A DNA stretch of 64,000 nucleotides from Actinomycetes bacterium (GCA_021848365.1 JAJZUS010000003.1:156553-220552), one strand, 5' to 3'; numbered from the stretch's first letter, positions 31,655 through 41,094 are shown. Numbers and translations are program-made. Notes: generated from the letters alone by a model not told the origin.

Positions 31655-33027
31655 GCCGACACCTCGAGACGCGGCATCAGCCGCTCCAGGGTCAGGCGGA
31701 GGTCCTGGCCCGTCGTGGGGACGATCGTCACCTCGCGGCCGAGTTCGTCGAGGGGGGTGCCGTCGAGAAAGCGCCCCTCGGATAGGCAGACGTCGGGCAG
31801 CAGCACGGTGCGATCGGCCGGCACGTCGGCGAGCGCCCGGCGCAGGTCGTCGCCCGTGAGGAGTCCGGTCACCTTGATGTTCCCCCCGAAGTACTCGTTA
31901 CGCACGGCCCGCACGCTCACGTCGGCGAAGCCGCCCTCGTCGAGCAGTTCGCGCAGCAGGGGCGCTGCGTACTCCCCCGTCAGGATCACGACGGGCCCGG
32001 CGCCCGACGGGGTCGAGGTGACGGCGCGCGCGGCTCGGTAGCCCCAGGCCGGAGCACCGTCGACGGACTGGAAGAACCCGGTGCCGAGGGCGGGCATCGC
32101 CCCCTCGCCCCGGAAGGCCCGACGGAAGGCGGTCGTCATTCCGATCCCGTTCTCCGCCTCGTCAAGGCTCTCGTAGTGATCCGCCGGCGGTAGTGGTCGC
32201 CCGGCGATGAGGTAGTACTCGTCGCTCGCGTAGAACAGGGGTCGTCCGAGGACCCGCGTCGCGAGGTCCCGATATCGCTCCAGCTGGTCGAGGACCCGAG
32301 CAGCCTCGTCGGGGCTCGGGGGACGCATCGTGCTCTCCTGGGAGTACCGGCTGACGCCCAGCGGTACGAGGGCGACCGTCGCGAGCTCGGGGTACGTCGT
32401 GAGGACGTCCTCCATCGTCGTGCTGAGCTCGTCGCCGTCGTTGACGCCCGGGCAGACGACCACCTGGGCGTGCACGGTGATGCCCGCGCGCAGGATCTCG
32501 GTCAGCCAGCGCAGGCTCGTCGCTCCGCGGGGGTTACGTAACAGGGCGGCCCGGCGCTCGGGAGTAGTGGTGTGCACCGAGACGTAGAGCGGTGAGAGGC
32601 GCTCGTCGACGACGCGTTCGAGGTCCATCTCGGTGAAGCGCGTGAGGGTCGTGTAGTTGCCGTAGAGGAAGGACAGGCGGTAGTCGTCGTCCTTGACGTA
32701 GAGCGATCGCCGTAGACCCTTCGGGAGCTGGTAGATGAAGCAGAACGTGCAGTGGTTGTCGCACGTGCGAATCCGGTCGAAGACGGCGGAGTCGATGTGG
32801 AGCCCGAGTGGTTCGCCCGCCGCCTTCTCGATGGTCACCTTGCGTGAGAGGGCGGCTCCCGCCGAGCGCACGACGAGAGTCACGCGCTCGCCGTCGATCA
32901 GTTGCTGGTACTCGATGATGTCGCTCGGGGTACGACCGTTGACGCTCACGAGCTCGTCACCGGGGCGCAGTCCGCGTCCGTCCGCGGGCGAGCCCGGGGA
33001 GATGGCGTCGATGCGGGCTCCGGACAC
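31651..33027 (-). CDS. DUF512/PDZ radical-SAM protein
   Basis: A 458-aa protein with an N-terminal PDZ-like segment (GSPADGRGLRPGDELVSVNG, residues 12-31), a radical-SAM-type C-x3-C-x2-C cluster motif in TCDNHCTFCF near residue 90, and the C-terminal DUF512 region. This architecture is widespread next to der and often called a 'FeS-binding' or DUF512 protein. The substrate and reaction are unknown. GTG 33027 gives a PDZ domain close to the N-terminus, as is usual. It heads an operon with der, the zinc ribbon and the carbonic anhydrase-like gene. Confidence 0.88.
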   Translation of the reverse strand: MSGARIDAISPGSPADGRGLRPGDELVSVNGRTPSDIIEYQQLIDGERVTLVVRSAGAALSRKVTIEKAAGEPLGLHIDSAVFDRIRTCDNHCTFCFIYQLPKGLRRSLYVKDDDYRLSFLYGNYTTLTRFTEMDLERVVDERLSPLYVSVHTTTPERRAALLRNPRGATSLRWLTEILRAGITVHAQVVVCPGVNDGDELSTTMEDVLTTYPELATVALVPLGVSRYSQESTMRPPSPDEAARVLDQLERYRDLATRVLGRPLFYASDEYYLIAGRPLPPADHYESLDEAENGIGMTTAFRRAFRGEGAMPALGTGFFQSVDGAPAWGYRAARAVTSTPSGAGPVVILTGEYAAPLLRELLDEGGFADVSVRAVRNEYFGGNIKVTGLLTGDDLRRALADVPADRTVLLPDVCLSEGRFLDGTPLDELGREVTIVPTTGQDLRLTLERLMPRLEVSA

Positions 33028-33069
33028 TCGTCAAGCCTACCGGGGAGCCCCGAAATGGACGCCGGTCGG

Positions 33070-33075
33070 TAGATT
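33070..33075 (+). promoter_or_regulatory. -10 box of ispH
   Basis: TAGATT, 6 nt before the GTG at 33082; leaderless start inferred. Confidence 0.5.
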
Positions 33076-33081
33076 GGTCCG

Positions 33082-34116
33082 GTGACGGTGCAGCGGGTGA
33101 TCCTGGCCGAGCCGCGGGGATTCTGCGCCGGCGTCGAGAAGGCGATCAAGGCCCTCGACTGGATGACGCGCCTCTTCGACCCGCCGGTCTTCTGCTACCA
33201 CGAGATCGTCCACAACCGCTACGTCGTCGAGCACTTCCGTCGGCTCGGGGTGGTCTTCGTGGACGACGTGGCCGAGGTGCCCGCGGGCGCGCCCCTGATG
33301 CTGAGCGCCCACGGTTCGGCCCCCGACGTCGTCGCCCGCGCCCGCCGGTCGGGAGGGGCGGTCGTCGACGCCGTGTGCCCCCTGGTCACCAAGGTCCACC
33401 ACGAGTTGAAGGTGCGCTCCCGCAAGGGCTACACCGTCCTCTACGTGGGGCACGCGGGCCACGAAGAGGCCGTCGGCACCATGGCGGTCGCCCCGGAGGC
33501 GGTGCGCCTGGTCGAGACGCCCGACGACGTGGACGCCCTGCCCGCGGACCTCGGTCCCGTGGCGCTCCTCAGCCAGACGACCCTCGCCTTCGACGAGTGG
33601 AGCGACGTGCGCGCGAGGGTCGAGGCGAAGTACCCGGACATCTGGACCCCCGCCCGGAGCGATCTCTGCTTCGCGACGACGAATCGCCAGGCGGCGTTGC
33701 GCGAGATCGCCCCTCACGCCGACGTCGTGGTGGTGATCGGGTCGGGGAACTCCTCGAACACCCGCGCTCTCGCCAGTGTGGCCGAGAGTGCGGGCGCGGC
33801 GCGGGTGCTGCGCGTCAACAGCGCCGCCGAGATCCCCGAGGACTTGACGGGCGTCGTCGCGGTCACCGCGGGCGCGTCCGCGCCCGAGGCGCTCGTCGAC
33901 GAGGTCCTCCAGCGGCTCGCCCCGATCGAGGGCGTCGTGACGCACGTCCAGACCGACGAGGACGAGTACTTCCCACCTCCTCCCGAGCTGCGCGAGATGT
34001 TGCGGGGCGTGGCGACACTGCTCAGCGTCGCCCTAGACGTCCCCGCCGGCGTCGACGAGGACGCCCTCGACCGGGACCTCCGGGCGGCCGACGTCCTCGA
34101 GATGCATCACTCCTGA
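33082..34116 (+). CDS. ispH: 4-hydroxy-3-methylbut-2-enyl diphosphate reductase
   Basis: The last enzyme of the MEP isoprenoid pathway, an iron-sulfur reductase forming IPP and DMAPP. The 344-aa protein has the three cluster cysteines: Cys15 in RGFCAGV, one in DAVCPLVTKVHHE, and one in SDLCFATTNRQ. AHGSAPDVV, with its histidine, and TAGASAPEALVDEV are also seen. The gene is divergent from the DUF512-der operon, although in many genomes it lies beside der on the same strand. Confidence 0.96.
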   Translation: MTVQRVILAEPRGFCAGVEKAIKALDWMTRLFDPPVFCYHEIVHNRYVVEHFRRLGVVFVDDVAEVPAGAPLMLSAHGSAPDVVARARRSGGAVVDAVCPLVTKVHHELKVRSRKGYTVLYVGHAGHEEAVGTMAVAPEAVRLVETPDDVDALPADLGPVALLSQTTLAFDEWSDVRARVEAKYPDIWTPARSDLCFATTNRQAALREIAPHADVVVVIGSGNSSNTRALASVAESAGAARVLRVNSAAEIPEDLTGVVAVTAGASAPEALVDEVLQRLAPIEGVVTHVQTDEDEYFPPPPELREMLRGVATLLSVALDVPAGVDEDALDRDLRAADVLEMHHS

Positions 34117-34142
34117 TCATGGGCTTCACGCGTCTCGAGGGG

Positions 34143-34148
34143 TAGAAT
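34143..34148 (+). promoter_or_regulatory. -10 box of glycosyltransferase gene
   Basis: TAGAAT, 53 nt before the ATG at 34202, which has an AAGGAG ribosome site; a leadered transcript. Confidence 0.5.
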
Positions 34149-34201
34149 CGACCGGTCGTGCGGCCGCGGGTCGCGCGAGATTCGATCAACAAGGAGTTCG
34201 T

Positions 34202-35002
34202 ATGGCCACGCAGGATCTCGAGGCCCGACGACTGGCCACGCTGCGCGCGTACGCGATCGACCAGGCCATGGCCCGGTTCCGGGAGGACTACCCGGACTTC
34301 CGACCGGAGCCCATCGTGGCGTCGATCTGCGCGTACGAGGAGGAGGGCGCGATCGGCGGGGTACTCGACAAGATGCCGCCCGCGATCGACGGGCACGCCT
34401 ACACGACCCTCGTCGTGGTCGACGGGGGTCGAGACCGCACCGCCGAGATCTGCCGCTCCTACCCCGGTGTCAAGGTGATCGAGTTCCCGGTGAACCTCGG
34501 TCACGGAGTGGCGTTGCAGGTCACCTACCGGTACTGCATCGACGAAGGGGTCCAGCACGTGATCACCCTCGACGCCGACGGTCAGAACGACCCGGCGGAG
34601 ATGCCCCAACTCCTCGCGCCACTGCTCGAGGATCGAGCCGACTTCGTCGTCGCGTCGCGTCGACTCGGCGAGGATCGGACGTCGGATCGCTTCCGCAAGC
34701 TCGGGGTGCACTTCTTCTCCTTCGTGATGAACCGCATGACCGGGGCCAACTTGACCGACACCTCGACCGGTTACCGGGCGTTGCGCGTCGCGATGCTGGC
34801 CGACGTCGTCGATCGCCTGCGTCAGGAGCAGTACCAGACGGCGGAGCTGCTGATCACGTGTCTCAAGCGGGGCTGGCGTGCGACCGAGGTGCCGACGGTG
34901 TGGCATCCCCGTCAGGCGGGCTCCACGAAGAAGGGCAAGAACTGGCTCTTCGGCTTCCGCTACGCGAAGGTCGTGTTCGGTACCTGGTGGCGAGAGCGCT
35001 AG
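34202..35002 (+). CDS. Family 2 glycosyltransferase, DPM1-like
   Basis: A 266-aa cytoplasmic GT-A glycosyltransferase. ASICAYEEEGAIGGVLDKM opens the nucleotide-binding fold, VVVDGGRDRTAEI forms the next strand, and LDADGQNDPAEM provides the D-x-D metal site. No membrane helices are visible, unlike polyisoprenyl transferases with a C-terminal GtrA domain. The likely product is a polyprenyl-phosphate sugar or cell-envelope glycan; donor and acceptor are unknown. Its stop overlaps that of plsC in CTAG. Confidence 0.9.
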   Translation: MATQDLEARRLATLRAYAIDQAMARFREDYPDFRPEPIVASICAYEEEGAIGGVLDKMPPAIDGHAYTTLVVVDGGRDRTAEICRSYPGVKVIEFPVNLGHGVALQVTYRYCIDEGVQHVITLDADGQNDPAEMPQLLAPLLEDRADFVVASRRLGEDRTSDRFRKLGVHFFSFVMNRMTGANLTDTSTGYRALRVAMLADVVDRLRQEQYQTAELLITCLKRGWRATEVPTVWHPRQAGSTKKGKNWLFGFRYAKVVFGTWWRER

Positions 35003-35670
35003 GAGCGCTCGAGGAGGGCTCGGCTGGCGTCGTAGACGCTCTGGAGTCGCTCGCGTAGTTCCTCGGTCTTCGACGCGATGAGCGAACGGGGCACCCGCCC
35101 CTCCGCTCGGGGTGGCTCGAGTGGTTCGCCGACGACGATCGAGACCCGGGCCGGTCGCGGGAGCTTCGCCCCACCGGGCATCGCCCGGTCGCTGCCCCCG
35201 ATGCCCACGGGAACGACGGCGGCGCCGGTGCGACTCGCCACGAACATCGCGCCGTCGCGCAGGTCCTCGATGGTCTCACCCTCGCGGCGCGTGCCCTCGG
35301 GGAACATGATGAGGGCCTCTCCCCGGCGGAGCACCTCTTCGGCCAGGCGCAGGGCGTCGCGGTCCGCGCTCCCCCGGTCGACGGGGAAGGCCCCGAGTTG
35401 GCGGAGCAGGTTGCCGAAGACCGGCACGCCGAAGAGCTCCTGCTTGGCCATGAAGAAGACCTTGCGGGGCGAGAAGAAGAGCGTGAAGGCGAAGTCCACG
35501 TTGGAGCGGTGAACCGGTGCGACGAGGACCGGGCCGGTGAGAGGGATGCGCTCCTCCCCCACCACAATGGGCCGGAAGAGGAGGCGCGATATCCCGCGCA
35601 GCAGCCCGGCGACCGCCCGGTAGACGGGCGTCTTCCCCGTCGACAGGATCAACTCAGCGTCTTCGCCCAC
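34999..35670 (-). CDS. plsC: 1-acyl-sn-glycerol-3-phosphate acyltransferase
   Basis: Adds the second fatty acid in phosphatidic acid synthesis. The 223-aa protein has the H-x4-D motif in VHRSNVDFAF, the FPEGTRR block and the PVGIGGSDRAMP segment of the PlsC family. GTG 35670 lies inside the last codons of cmk (22-nt overlap). The order aroA-cmk-plsC is common in actinobacteria and supports the calls. It may also act in ornithine-lipid or other envelope acylation. Confidence 0.92.
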   Translation of the reverse strand: MGEDAELILSTGKTPVYRAVAGLLRGISRLLFRPIVVGEERIPLTGPVLVAPVHRSNVDFAFTLFFSPRKVFFMAKQELFGVPVFGNLLRQLGAFPVDRGSADRDALRLAEEVLRRGEALIMFPEGTRREGETIEDLRDGAMFVASRTGAAVVPVGIGGSDRAMPGGAKLPRPARVSIVVGEPLEPPRAEGRVPRSLIASKTEELRERLQSVYDASRALLERS

Positions 35671-36272
35671 GTCACGATCTCCTCCACCACATCCTCTACC
35701 GTGCGATCGGTCGTGTCGACGACGCGCGCGTCGACGTCCTGGCGCAGCGGGGAGGCTGCCCGACTCCGATCGGCCGCGTCGCGACGCGCCACGCTGGTCG
35801 GGTCCTCGTCCCCTCGTCGGCGGGCCCGCTCCTCGTCACTCGCCGTGAGGTACACCTTGAGCCCCGCTCGCGGGAAGACGACGGTCGTGATGTCGCGCCC
35901 CTCGACCACGGTGCCCCGGGTCTGGTAGCGGGCGAAGGCCCGCTGACGCTCGACCATGGCAGTCCGCACGCCCGGATTGGCGGCGACGGCCGACACGGCG
36001 AGGTTGACGTCGTCGTCGCGGAGGCGCTCCGAGACGTCCCTTCCGTCGATGATGACGCGGTCGTCCACGTCGAGAACGCACGACGCGGCGACGCGGGCGA
36101 CTGACTCGAGGTCGTCGGGAGCGAGACCGAGCGCCAGGACGCGGACGGTGACGGCCCGGTACATGGCTCCCGTGTCGAGGTACGACCACCCGAGGGCGTC
36201 CGCCACCCGGCGCGCCACGGTCGACTTGCCGGATCCCGCGGGGCCGTCGATCGCGATGACCCGGTCGTTCAT
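35649..36272 (-). CDS. cmk: Cytidylate kinase
   Basis: Phosphorylates CMP and dCMP. The 207-aa P-loop kinase starts with IAIDGPAGSGKSTVARRVA, then has the CMP-binding LDTGAMYRAVTV, VEGRDITTVVFPRA and the lid arginines in ARRRGDEDP. ATG 36272 overlaps the aroA stop (ATGA); the longer in-frame start at 36344 would extend into aroA and lacks family similarity. Confidence 0.96.
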   Translation of the reverse strand: MNDRVIAIDGPAGSGKSTVARRVADALGWSYLDTGAMYRAVTVRVLALGLAPDDLESVARVAASCVLDVDDRVIIDGRDVSERLRDDDVNLAVSAVAANPGVRTAMVERQRAFARYQTRGTVVEGRDITTVVFPRAGLKVYLTASDEERARRRGDEDPTSVARRDAADRSRAASPLRQDVDARVVDTTDRTVEDVVEEIVTWAKTLS

Positions 36273-37552
36273 CGAAGTGATGCTAGGTCGTCGAAGAAGC
36301 GCGGGTAGCTGGACGCGACGGTCTCGGCTCCGGCGATCGCGCAACCAGCCCCGGCCGCGCCCGCGATCGCGGCCGACATGACCATGCGGTGGTCGAGTTC
36401 GGCAGCGATCTCGAATCGGGCAAAGCGGGACGCGTCACCGCGGCCCTCGACGAAGAAGTCGTCGCCATCGGCCCATACTCGGCACCCGAGCCGCGTCGCG
36501 AGGTCCATGGCCCCCGCGAAGCGGTCGGACTCCTTCACTCGCAGTTCGGCCATGTCCCTGAAGGCGCTCACCCCCGCGGCCGCCGCGGCCGCGACGGTCA
36601 GCGCGGGAACCTCGTCGACCGAGGGGATCTCGATGGAGTGGATCTCGGTCGCGCGCAGCGTCGAGGAGCGGGCGACGATCTCGACTCCCGCGCCGCTCTT
36701 CGAGGGGTGGCGGACGATGTCCGCCCCCATGCGCTGGAGGACGTCGAGGAAACCCGTGCGTTCGGGGCTCGCGTCGACGGAGTCGACGGTGATCTCGCTA
36801 CGGGGGTGGATAGCGCCCAGCACGACGAAGAAGGCCGCCTGGGAGGGGTCTCCGGGAACGACCCAGTCGACGGGCCGTGGCCGACCGGGTCGCAGGACGA
36901 CGACCCGACCCGCGCCGTCGTCCTCGCTGCTCACCCGGATCCCGGCGATCCGGAGCATGTCCTCGGTCGTGGTGCGCGTGCGGACGGATTCGCGGATCAC
37001 GGTGTCGCCCTCGGCCACGAGCCCGGCGAGGAGGACCGCCGACTTGACCTGGGCGCTGGGGATGGGGACGCGGAAGTCAATGGGCCTTAGGGGTCGTCGA
37101 CCGATGACCCGCAGCGGAGCGGTCTCCCGCTCGCCACTCCCGGTGACGTCGGCGCCCATCTCGCGTAGCGGACGCGCCACGCGGTCCATGGGGCGGCGCA
37201 TGAGGGAGGGATCGCCCACGAGCGTGTGGCGTCCGGGCACGCCGGCCACGACGCCGGCGAGCAGGCGCATCGTGGTGCCGGAGTTGCCGCAGTCGAGGGG
37301 GTCCGTCGTCGGCCGCAGGCCCTCGGATGGTCCCCGCACCACCCCGACGTCGCCATCGAGGACGGTCGCCCCGAGCCGGGAGACCAGGCGCGCCGTCCCC
37401 CGCACGTCCTCACCCGGCGAGAGGCCGTGCAGCCGGCTCTCACCGTCCGCGAGCGCCGAGAGGATGAGCGCTCGATGTGAGGCGCTCTTGTCGCCGGGAA
37501 CGGCCACGTGGCCCCGAGCCGACGCCAGAGGGTCGATCGTGACGTGGCTCAT
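36269..37552 (-). CDS. aroA: 3-phosphoshikimate 1-carboxyvinyltransferase
   Basis: EPSP synthase of the shikimate pathway. The 427-aa protein has PGDKSASHRALIL at residues 19-31, LDCGNSGTTMRLLAG, the substrate segment PIPSAQVKSAVLLAGL, and DEVPALTVAAAAAAG with the catalytic acid, then RVKESDR and ELDHRMVMSAA. The sequence around the glyphosate-contact glycine is CGNSGTTMRL, with the class I-like spacing. It overlaps tyrA upstream and cmk downstream by ATGA. Confidence 0.96.
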   Translation of the reverse strand: MSHVTIDPLASARGHVAVPGDKSASHRALILSALADGESRLHGLSPGEDVRGTARLVSRLGATVLDGDVGVVRGPSEGLRPTTDPLDCGNSGTTMRLLAGVVAGVPGRHTLVGDPSLMRRPMDRVARPLREMGADVTGSGERETAPLRVIGRRPLRPIDFRVPIPSAQVKSAVLLAGLVAEGDTVIRESVRTRTTTEDMLRIAGIRVSSEDDGAGRVVVLRPGRPRPVDWVVPGDPSQAAFFVVLGAIHPRSEITVDSVDASPERTGFLDVLQRMGADIVRHPSKSGAGVEIVARSSTLRATEIHSIEIPSVDEVPALTVAAAAAAGVSAFRDMAELRVKESDRFAGAMDLATRLGCRVWADGDDFFVEGRGDASRFARFEIAAELDHRMVMSAAIAGAAGAGCAIAGAETVASSYPRFFDDLASLR

Positions 37553-38622
37553 CGCTCTCGACTCACGGTGAATCCCCGCTCCACGAGAGCCGCGGCGAGG
37601 ACCTCGAGGCCCGTGGCGTCCACGGCGAGCAACAGGGTTCCGGCGAGTCCCTCGATGTCGTGAGCGATCTCGATGTCGAAGATGTTGACCGCGAGGTCGG
37701 ACGCCACGGTCGTGACGGTCGCGAGCTGTCCGGGACGGTCGGCAAGTCCGACGCGCAGGTAGCCGAGCTCCTCGGTGCGCAGCGCCCGACCGGGCAGGGC
37801 TCGGCGGGCGCGAGCCGCCGAGGACAAGGCGTCGGTCAGGCGCGATCGGTCCGCGTCCCCGACGGCTGAACGCAACGCACCGAGCCGAGCGAGGACGCCG
37901 TCGAGGGCGCGGGTGATCGCCTCTCGATTCTCCACGAGGATGTCGGGCCAGATGGTCGGATCCCCGGCGGCCACGCGCGTCATGTCCCGGAATCCCCCGG
38001 CCGCCAGTTGGAGCAGCACGGCGTCCGTCTCCGCGGCGAGGGCCACCTCGTTCATCAGGGCTCCCGCGAGGAGGTGCGGCACGTGGCTCGCCATGGCGAC
38101 CAGGCGGTCGTGGTCGTCGGCCGAGATCGCGAGGACCCGGGCACCCACGTCGCGCCAGACCCCGTGCAGCGTGGTGTAGAGCTCTGGCGGCGTGGTCGCC
38201 GTCGGCGTCAGGACCCAGGTGCACTCCCGGAAGAGGTCGCCCCTCGACGCGGCGACGCCGCGCTGCTCGGATCCCGCCATCGGGTGGCCCCCGAGGAAGC
38301 GCGGGTCGTGGATGCTCCCGACGATGTGGGACTTCACGCCCGCGACGTCCGTCACGATGACGTCGGGGCGTGGGAGTGCGGTGAGGACTCGCTCGACGAT
38401 CGCCACGACCGACCCCGCCGGCGTGGCGACGACCACGAGGTCCACGTCGTCGTCGAGCCCACCGTCGTCGACGACCCCTCGTTCACGCGCCGTCGCGAGG
38501 GCGTCGGGGTCTCGATCCTCCCCGGTCACGCGCCATCCGGCGTCGCGTAGGGCCAGAGCCACCGACCCCCCGATCAGGCCCAGCCCGACGACGTGCGCTC
38601 GTCGACTACTCGGGGAGGTCAT
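37549..38622 (-). CDS. tyrA: Prephenate dehydrogenase with ACT domain
   Basis: Oxidatively decarboxylates prephenate to 4-hydroxyphenylpyruvate for tyrosine. The 357-aa protein has the NAD loop VGLGLIGGSVALAL near residue 12, DVAGVKSHI, GGHPMAGSEQRGV with the catalytic histidine, and a C-terminal ACT-like domain (from about residue 285) that suggests feedback by tyrosine. It overlaps aroH by 17 nt and aroA by ATGA, making a compact aromatic-amino-acid block. Confidence 0.94.
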   Translation of the reverse strand: MTSPSSRRAHVVGLGLIGGSVALALRDAGWRVTGEDRDPDALATARERGVVDDGGLDDDVDLVVVATPAGSVVAIVERVLTALPRPDVIVTDVAGVKSHIVGSIHDPRFLGGHPMAGSEQRGVAASRGDLFRECTWVLTPTATTPPELYTTLHGVWRDVGARVLAISADDHDRLVAMASHVPHLLAGALMNEVALAAETDAVLLQLAAGGFRDMTRVAAGDPTIWPDILVENREAITRALDGVLARLGALRSAVGDADRSRLTDALSSAARARRALPGRALRTEELGYLRVGLADRPGQLATVTTVASDLAVNIFDIEIAHDIEGLAGTLLLAVDATGLEVLAAALVERGFTVSRER

Positions 38623-38977
38623 CGCGCAGGGCCCGGGCGTCCCGCAGGTAAATGTGGTGGATCTCGTCGCGGGCGCGCTCGGTGGAGCAGTGCAGCATGA
38701 CCCGGATGCAGCGGGCCATGGCCCCCGGAACGGGGATCTCGCGGGCGCAGATGAGGGGAACGTCCCCGAAGCCGACCGACCGGGCTGCGGTCGCGGGGAA
38801 CGCGGACACGAGGTCCGCCGTCGTCGTGAAGATGACCGAGATCACGTCGTCGTGGTGGAGCTCGTTGCGCGCCATGATGGCGGTCATCAACTCACGAGTC
38901 GCCTCGCCGATGGCCTCGGGCGTGTCGACGTCGCAGGTCACGGCCCCTCGAATGGCCCGTACGGCGGCGAATGTCAT
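38606..38977 (-). CDS. aroH: Monofunctional chorismate mutase, AroH class
   Basis: Rearranges chorismate to prephenate. The 123-aa product aligns by eye with the trimeric Bacillus-type AroH: the arginine in AIRGAVT, TTTADLVSAFPATAAR, the CAREIPVPGAMARCIRVM region with catalytic Glu and Arg, and IYLRDARALRDDL at the end. ATG 38977 overlaps the rluB stop by ATGA. Its substrate-product relation to the adjacent tyrA supports the call. Confidence 0.94.
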   Translation of the reverse strand: MTFAAVRAIRGAVTCDVDTPEAIGEATRELMTAIMARNELHHDDVISVIFTTTADLVSAFPATAARSVGFGDVPLICAREIPVPGAMARCIRVMLHCSTERARDEIHHIYLRDARALRDDLPE

Positions 38978-39711
38978 GCTGGCATCGTAGAGGGAGCCTC
39001 GGGCGCGAGACCAACTGAGGCCATGAGTTGACGCACTTCCGCGACGCTCAGGGTCCGCCAGGTTCCCGGGGCGAGGGTGGGGTCCTGGAGGGGCCCGATG
39101 CGGGTGCGCACCAGCCGCGTGACCTCGTGGCCGACGGCGGCGCACATGCGCCGGACCTGCCGATTACGCCCCTCGTAGATGACGATGCGGAGCAGTCCCT
39201 CGCTCACCCGACTGACCTGTGCCGGCGCGGTGGGCCCGTCGTCGAGCACGACTCCTTCCCGCAGCCGACGGATGTCACCGGGAGAGGGATCCCCCTCGAC
39301 GCGGGCCAGGTACTCCTTGGCGACGTGGGTACTGGGGTGCGTGAGCAAGTGCGCCAGGCGTCCGTCGTTGGTGAGCAGCAGCAGGCCTTCGGTGTTGCGG
39401 TCGAGCCGGCCGACCGGGAAGATCCGCACCCGGGAGGGGACGAGGTCGAGGACGATCGTGCGGCCCTGGGGATCGGAGGCCGTCGTGACCACGCCCTCGG
39501 GCTTGTTGAGCAGGATGTAGACGGCGTCGGGTCGGGTGGGCGCGAGGTGACCGTCGACGCGGACCTCCTGGACCTCGGAGTCGACGCGGTCCCCGAGGGT
39601 GGCGACGACGCCATCGACGGTCACGCGCCCCTCCGCGATCAGGATCTCGCAGACGCGACGCGACCCGTATCCGGCCCGGGCGAGGACCTTCTGGAGACGC
39701 TCAGGCTCCAC
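38974..39711 (-). CDS. rluB: 23S rRNA pseudouridine synthase, RluB/RsuA family
   Basis: A 245-aa enzyme. It has an N-terminal S4 RNA-binding domain (ERLQKVLARAGYGSRRVCE), LLNKPEGVVTTASDP, the catalytic aspartate in PVGRLDRNTEGLLLLTNDG, and the EGRNRQVRRMCAAVGH motif. The probable target is U2605-type modification of 23S rRNA, by analogy with neighbours of scpAB in other bacteria. The GTG start overlaps scpB by 11 nt. Confidence 0.93.
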   Translation of the reverse strand: MEPERLQKVLARAGYGSRRVCEILIAEGRVTVDGVVATLGDRVDSEVQEVRVDGHLAPTRPDAVYILLNKPEGVVTTASDPQGRTIVLDLVPSRVRIFPVGRLDRNTEGLLLLTNDGRLAHLLTHPSTHVAKEYLARVEGDPSPGDIRRLREGVVLDDGPTAPAQVSRVSEGLLRIVIYEGRNRQVRRMCAAVGHEVTRLVRTRIGPLQDPTLAPGTWRTLSVAEVRQLMASVGLAPEAPSTMPA

Positions 39712-40297
39712 TGGCCACCTCGTCGCCGTCGCCGACGAGGGTCTCGTGAATCTCGATCGCGGTGGCGGCGGGGGCCATGAACTGCTCGATCGGCGGAAGA
39801 TCGGCCAGCCGCGCGATGCCGAGTCGATCGAGGAAGAGGTCGGTGGTGCCGAAGAGGATGGACTGACCCGGTCCGGCTGAGCGTCCGACCTCGCTGATGT
39901 AGCCGCGTTGCTCGAGGAGGCGCGTCACTCCGTCCACGTTGACGCCCCGCAGGGCGGCGATCTGGGCCCGCGAGATCGGCTGGCGATAGGCGATGATGGC
40001 CAGAGTCTCGAGGGCCGCGGAACTGAGACGGTGGGATACGTCGCGGTTGGCGAACCGCACCACCCACTCACCCACCTCGGCGGCCGACTGCATGACCCAG
40101 CCGCTCGCGAGTTCGCTCAGTTGGAATCCGCGCCGCTGCTCGCGATACTCGTCGCGCAGCGAACGGAGCGTCGTCGTCACCTCCACTACGTCGACTTCCG
40201 CGACGTCGGCGAGCTCCTCGGCCGAGATGGGCTCGAGGGCGACCGTCAGCATCGCCTCGAGCCGCTGCGCCAGTGATCCCTCATCCCTCATAGACAT
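39701..40297 (-). CDS. scpB: Segregation and condensation protein B
   Basis: The 198-aa winged-helix partner of ScpA and SMC in chromosome condensation. SLAQRLEAMLTVALEPISAEELA begins the first winged helix, and the second has ETLAIIAYRQPISRAQIAALRGVNVDGVTRLLEQRGYI, typical of ScpB. Starts at 40297 or 40291 (both ATG) are possible, and both overlap the scpA end. Confidence 0.94.
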   Translation of the reverse strand: MSMRDEGSLAQRLEAMLTVALEPISAEELADVAEVDVVEVTTTLRSLRDEYREQRRGFQLSELASGWVMQSAAEVGEWVVRFANRDVSHRLSSAALETLAIIAYRQPISRAQIAALRGVNVDGVTRLLEQRGYISEVGRSAGPGQSILFGTTDLFLDRLGIARLADLPPIEQFMAPAATAIEIHETLVGDGDEVASGA

Positions 40298-41057
40298 CGA
40301 CCCGTCCTATTTCCAGTGACCCGTCCCCACCGTGCCACTCCACCACCACGTCGCCGAAGGTCTCCCCCTGACCGAGGGAGACGTGCCCGAGCTTGCACAG
40401 CTCGAGCAGGGCGAGGAAGTGGACGATGATCTCGATACGCGTCTCGAGCGCCGCGGTGAGATCACGGAACGAGATCCGGCCCGCTCGTGGCAGGCGTTCC
40501 GCGAGCACGACGACCGTCTCGGCGACGGTCACCGCGTCGACGGTGACGTGGTGGAGGCGTACCACCGGGACCGGCTTCTCCTCGATGCCGCGGAGGTAGG
40601 CCAGGGCCAGGGCCGACGGGGTGACGCCCGCGAGAAGGTCGGGCGGAGTGATGACGACGCCGTCGTCGATGCCCGCGAGGCGCGGTAGGGCCCGCGCGGC
40701 CGATTCGAACAGGCGGGCAAGGGCGTCGGCCACGGCCGAGTACGTGCGCAGCTCGAGGAGTCGTGCCAGCAGGACGTCACGCTCCTCCCACCCGATGAAC
40801 TCCTCGTCGGGCTCGGCCTCGTCGGCGGCGGGGAGGAGGCGGGCACTCTTCATCTCGAGCAGGATCGCGCCGATGAGGACGAACTCCGAGAGTTGGTCCA
40901 CGCTGATCTGCGAGGACTCCGCGCGCAGCACGCGAACGAACTCTTCCACGATCGGTGCGAGCGGGACGTCCACCACGTCGACCTCGTGACGGCTGATCAG
41001 CTGGAGCAGAACGTCGAGGGGCCCGCTGAACGACGGCGTCGTCACGACGTAGGTCAC
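40281..41057 (-). CDS. scpA: Segregation and condensation protein A
   Basis: The 258-aa kleisin that links SMC heads. It starts with the family pattern FSGPLDVLLQLISRHEVDVVDVPLAPI, continues with FVLIGAILLEMKSARLLP, and ends with a winged-helix region (VVHFLALLELCKLGHVSLGQ, with the usual variation). GTG 41057 is the start. It is the first gene of a long minus-strand run that reaches plsC. Confidence 0.95.
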   Translation of the reverse strand: MTYVVTTPSFSGPLDVLLQLISRHEVDVVDVPLAPIVEEFVRVLRAESSQISVDQLSEFVLIGAILLEMKSARLLPAADEAEPDEEFIGWEERDVLLARLLELRTYSAVADALARLFESAARALPRLAGIDDGVVITPPDLLAGVTPSALALAYLRGIEEKPVPVVRLHHVTVDAVTVAETVVVLAERLPRAGRISFRDLTAALETRIEIIVHFLALLELCKLGHVSLGQGETFGDVVVEWHGGDGSLEIGRVDVYEG

Positions 41058-41094
41058 CCGGACAGACTACTCATGAGGATCGCGACCGCTCCTC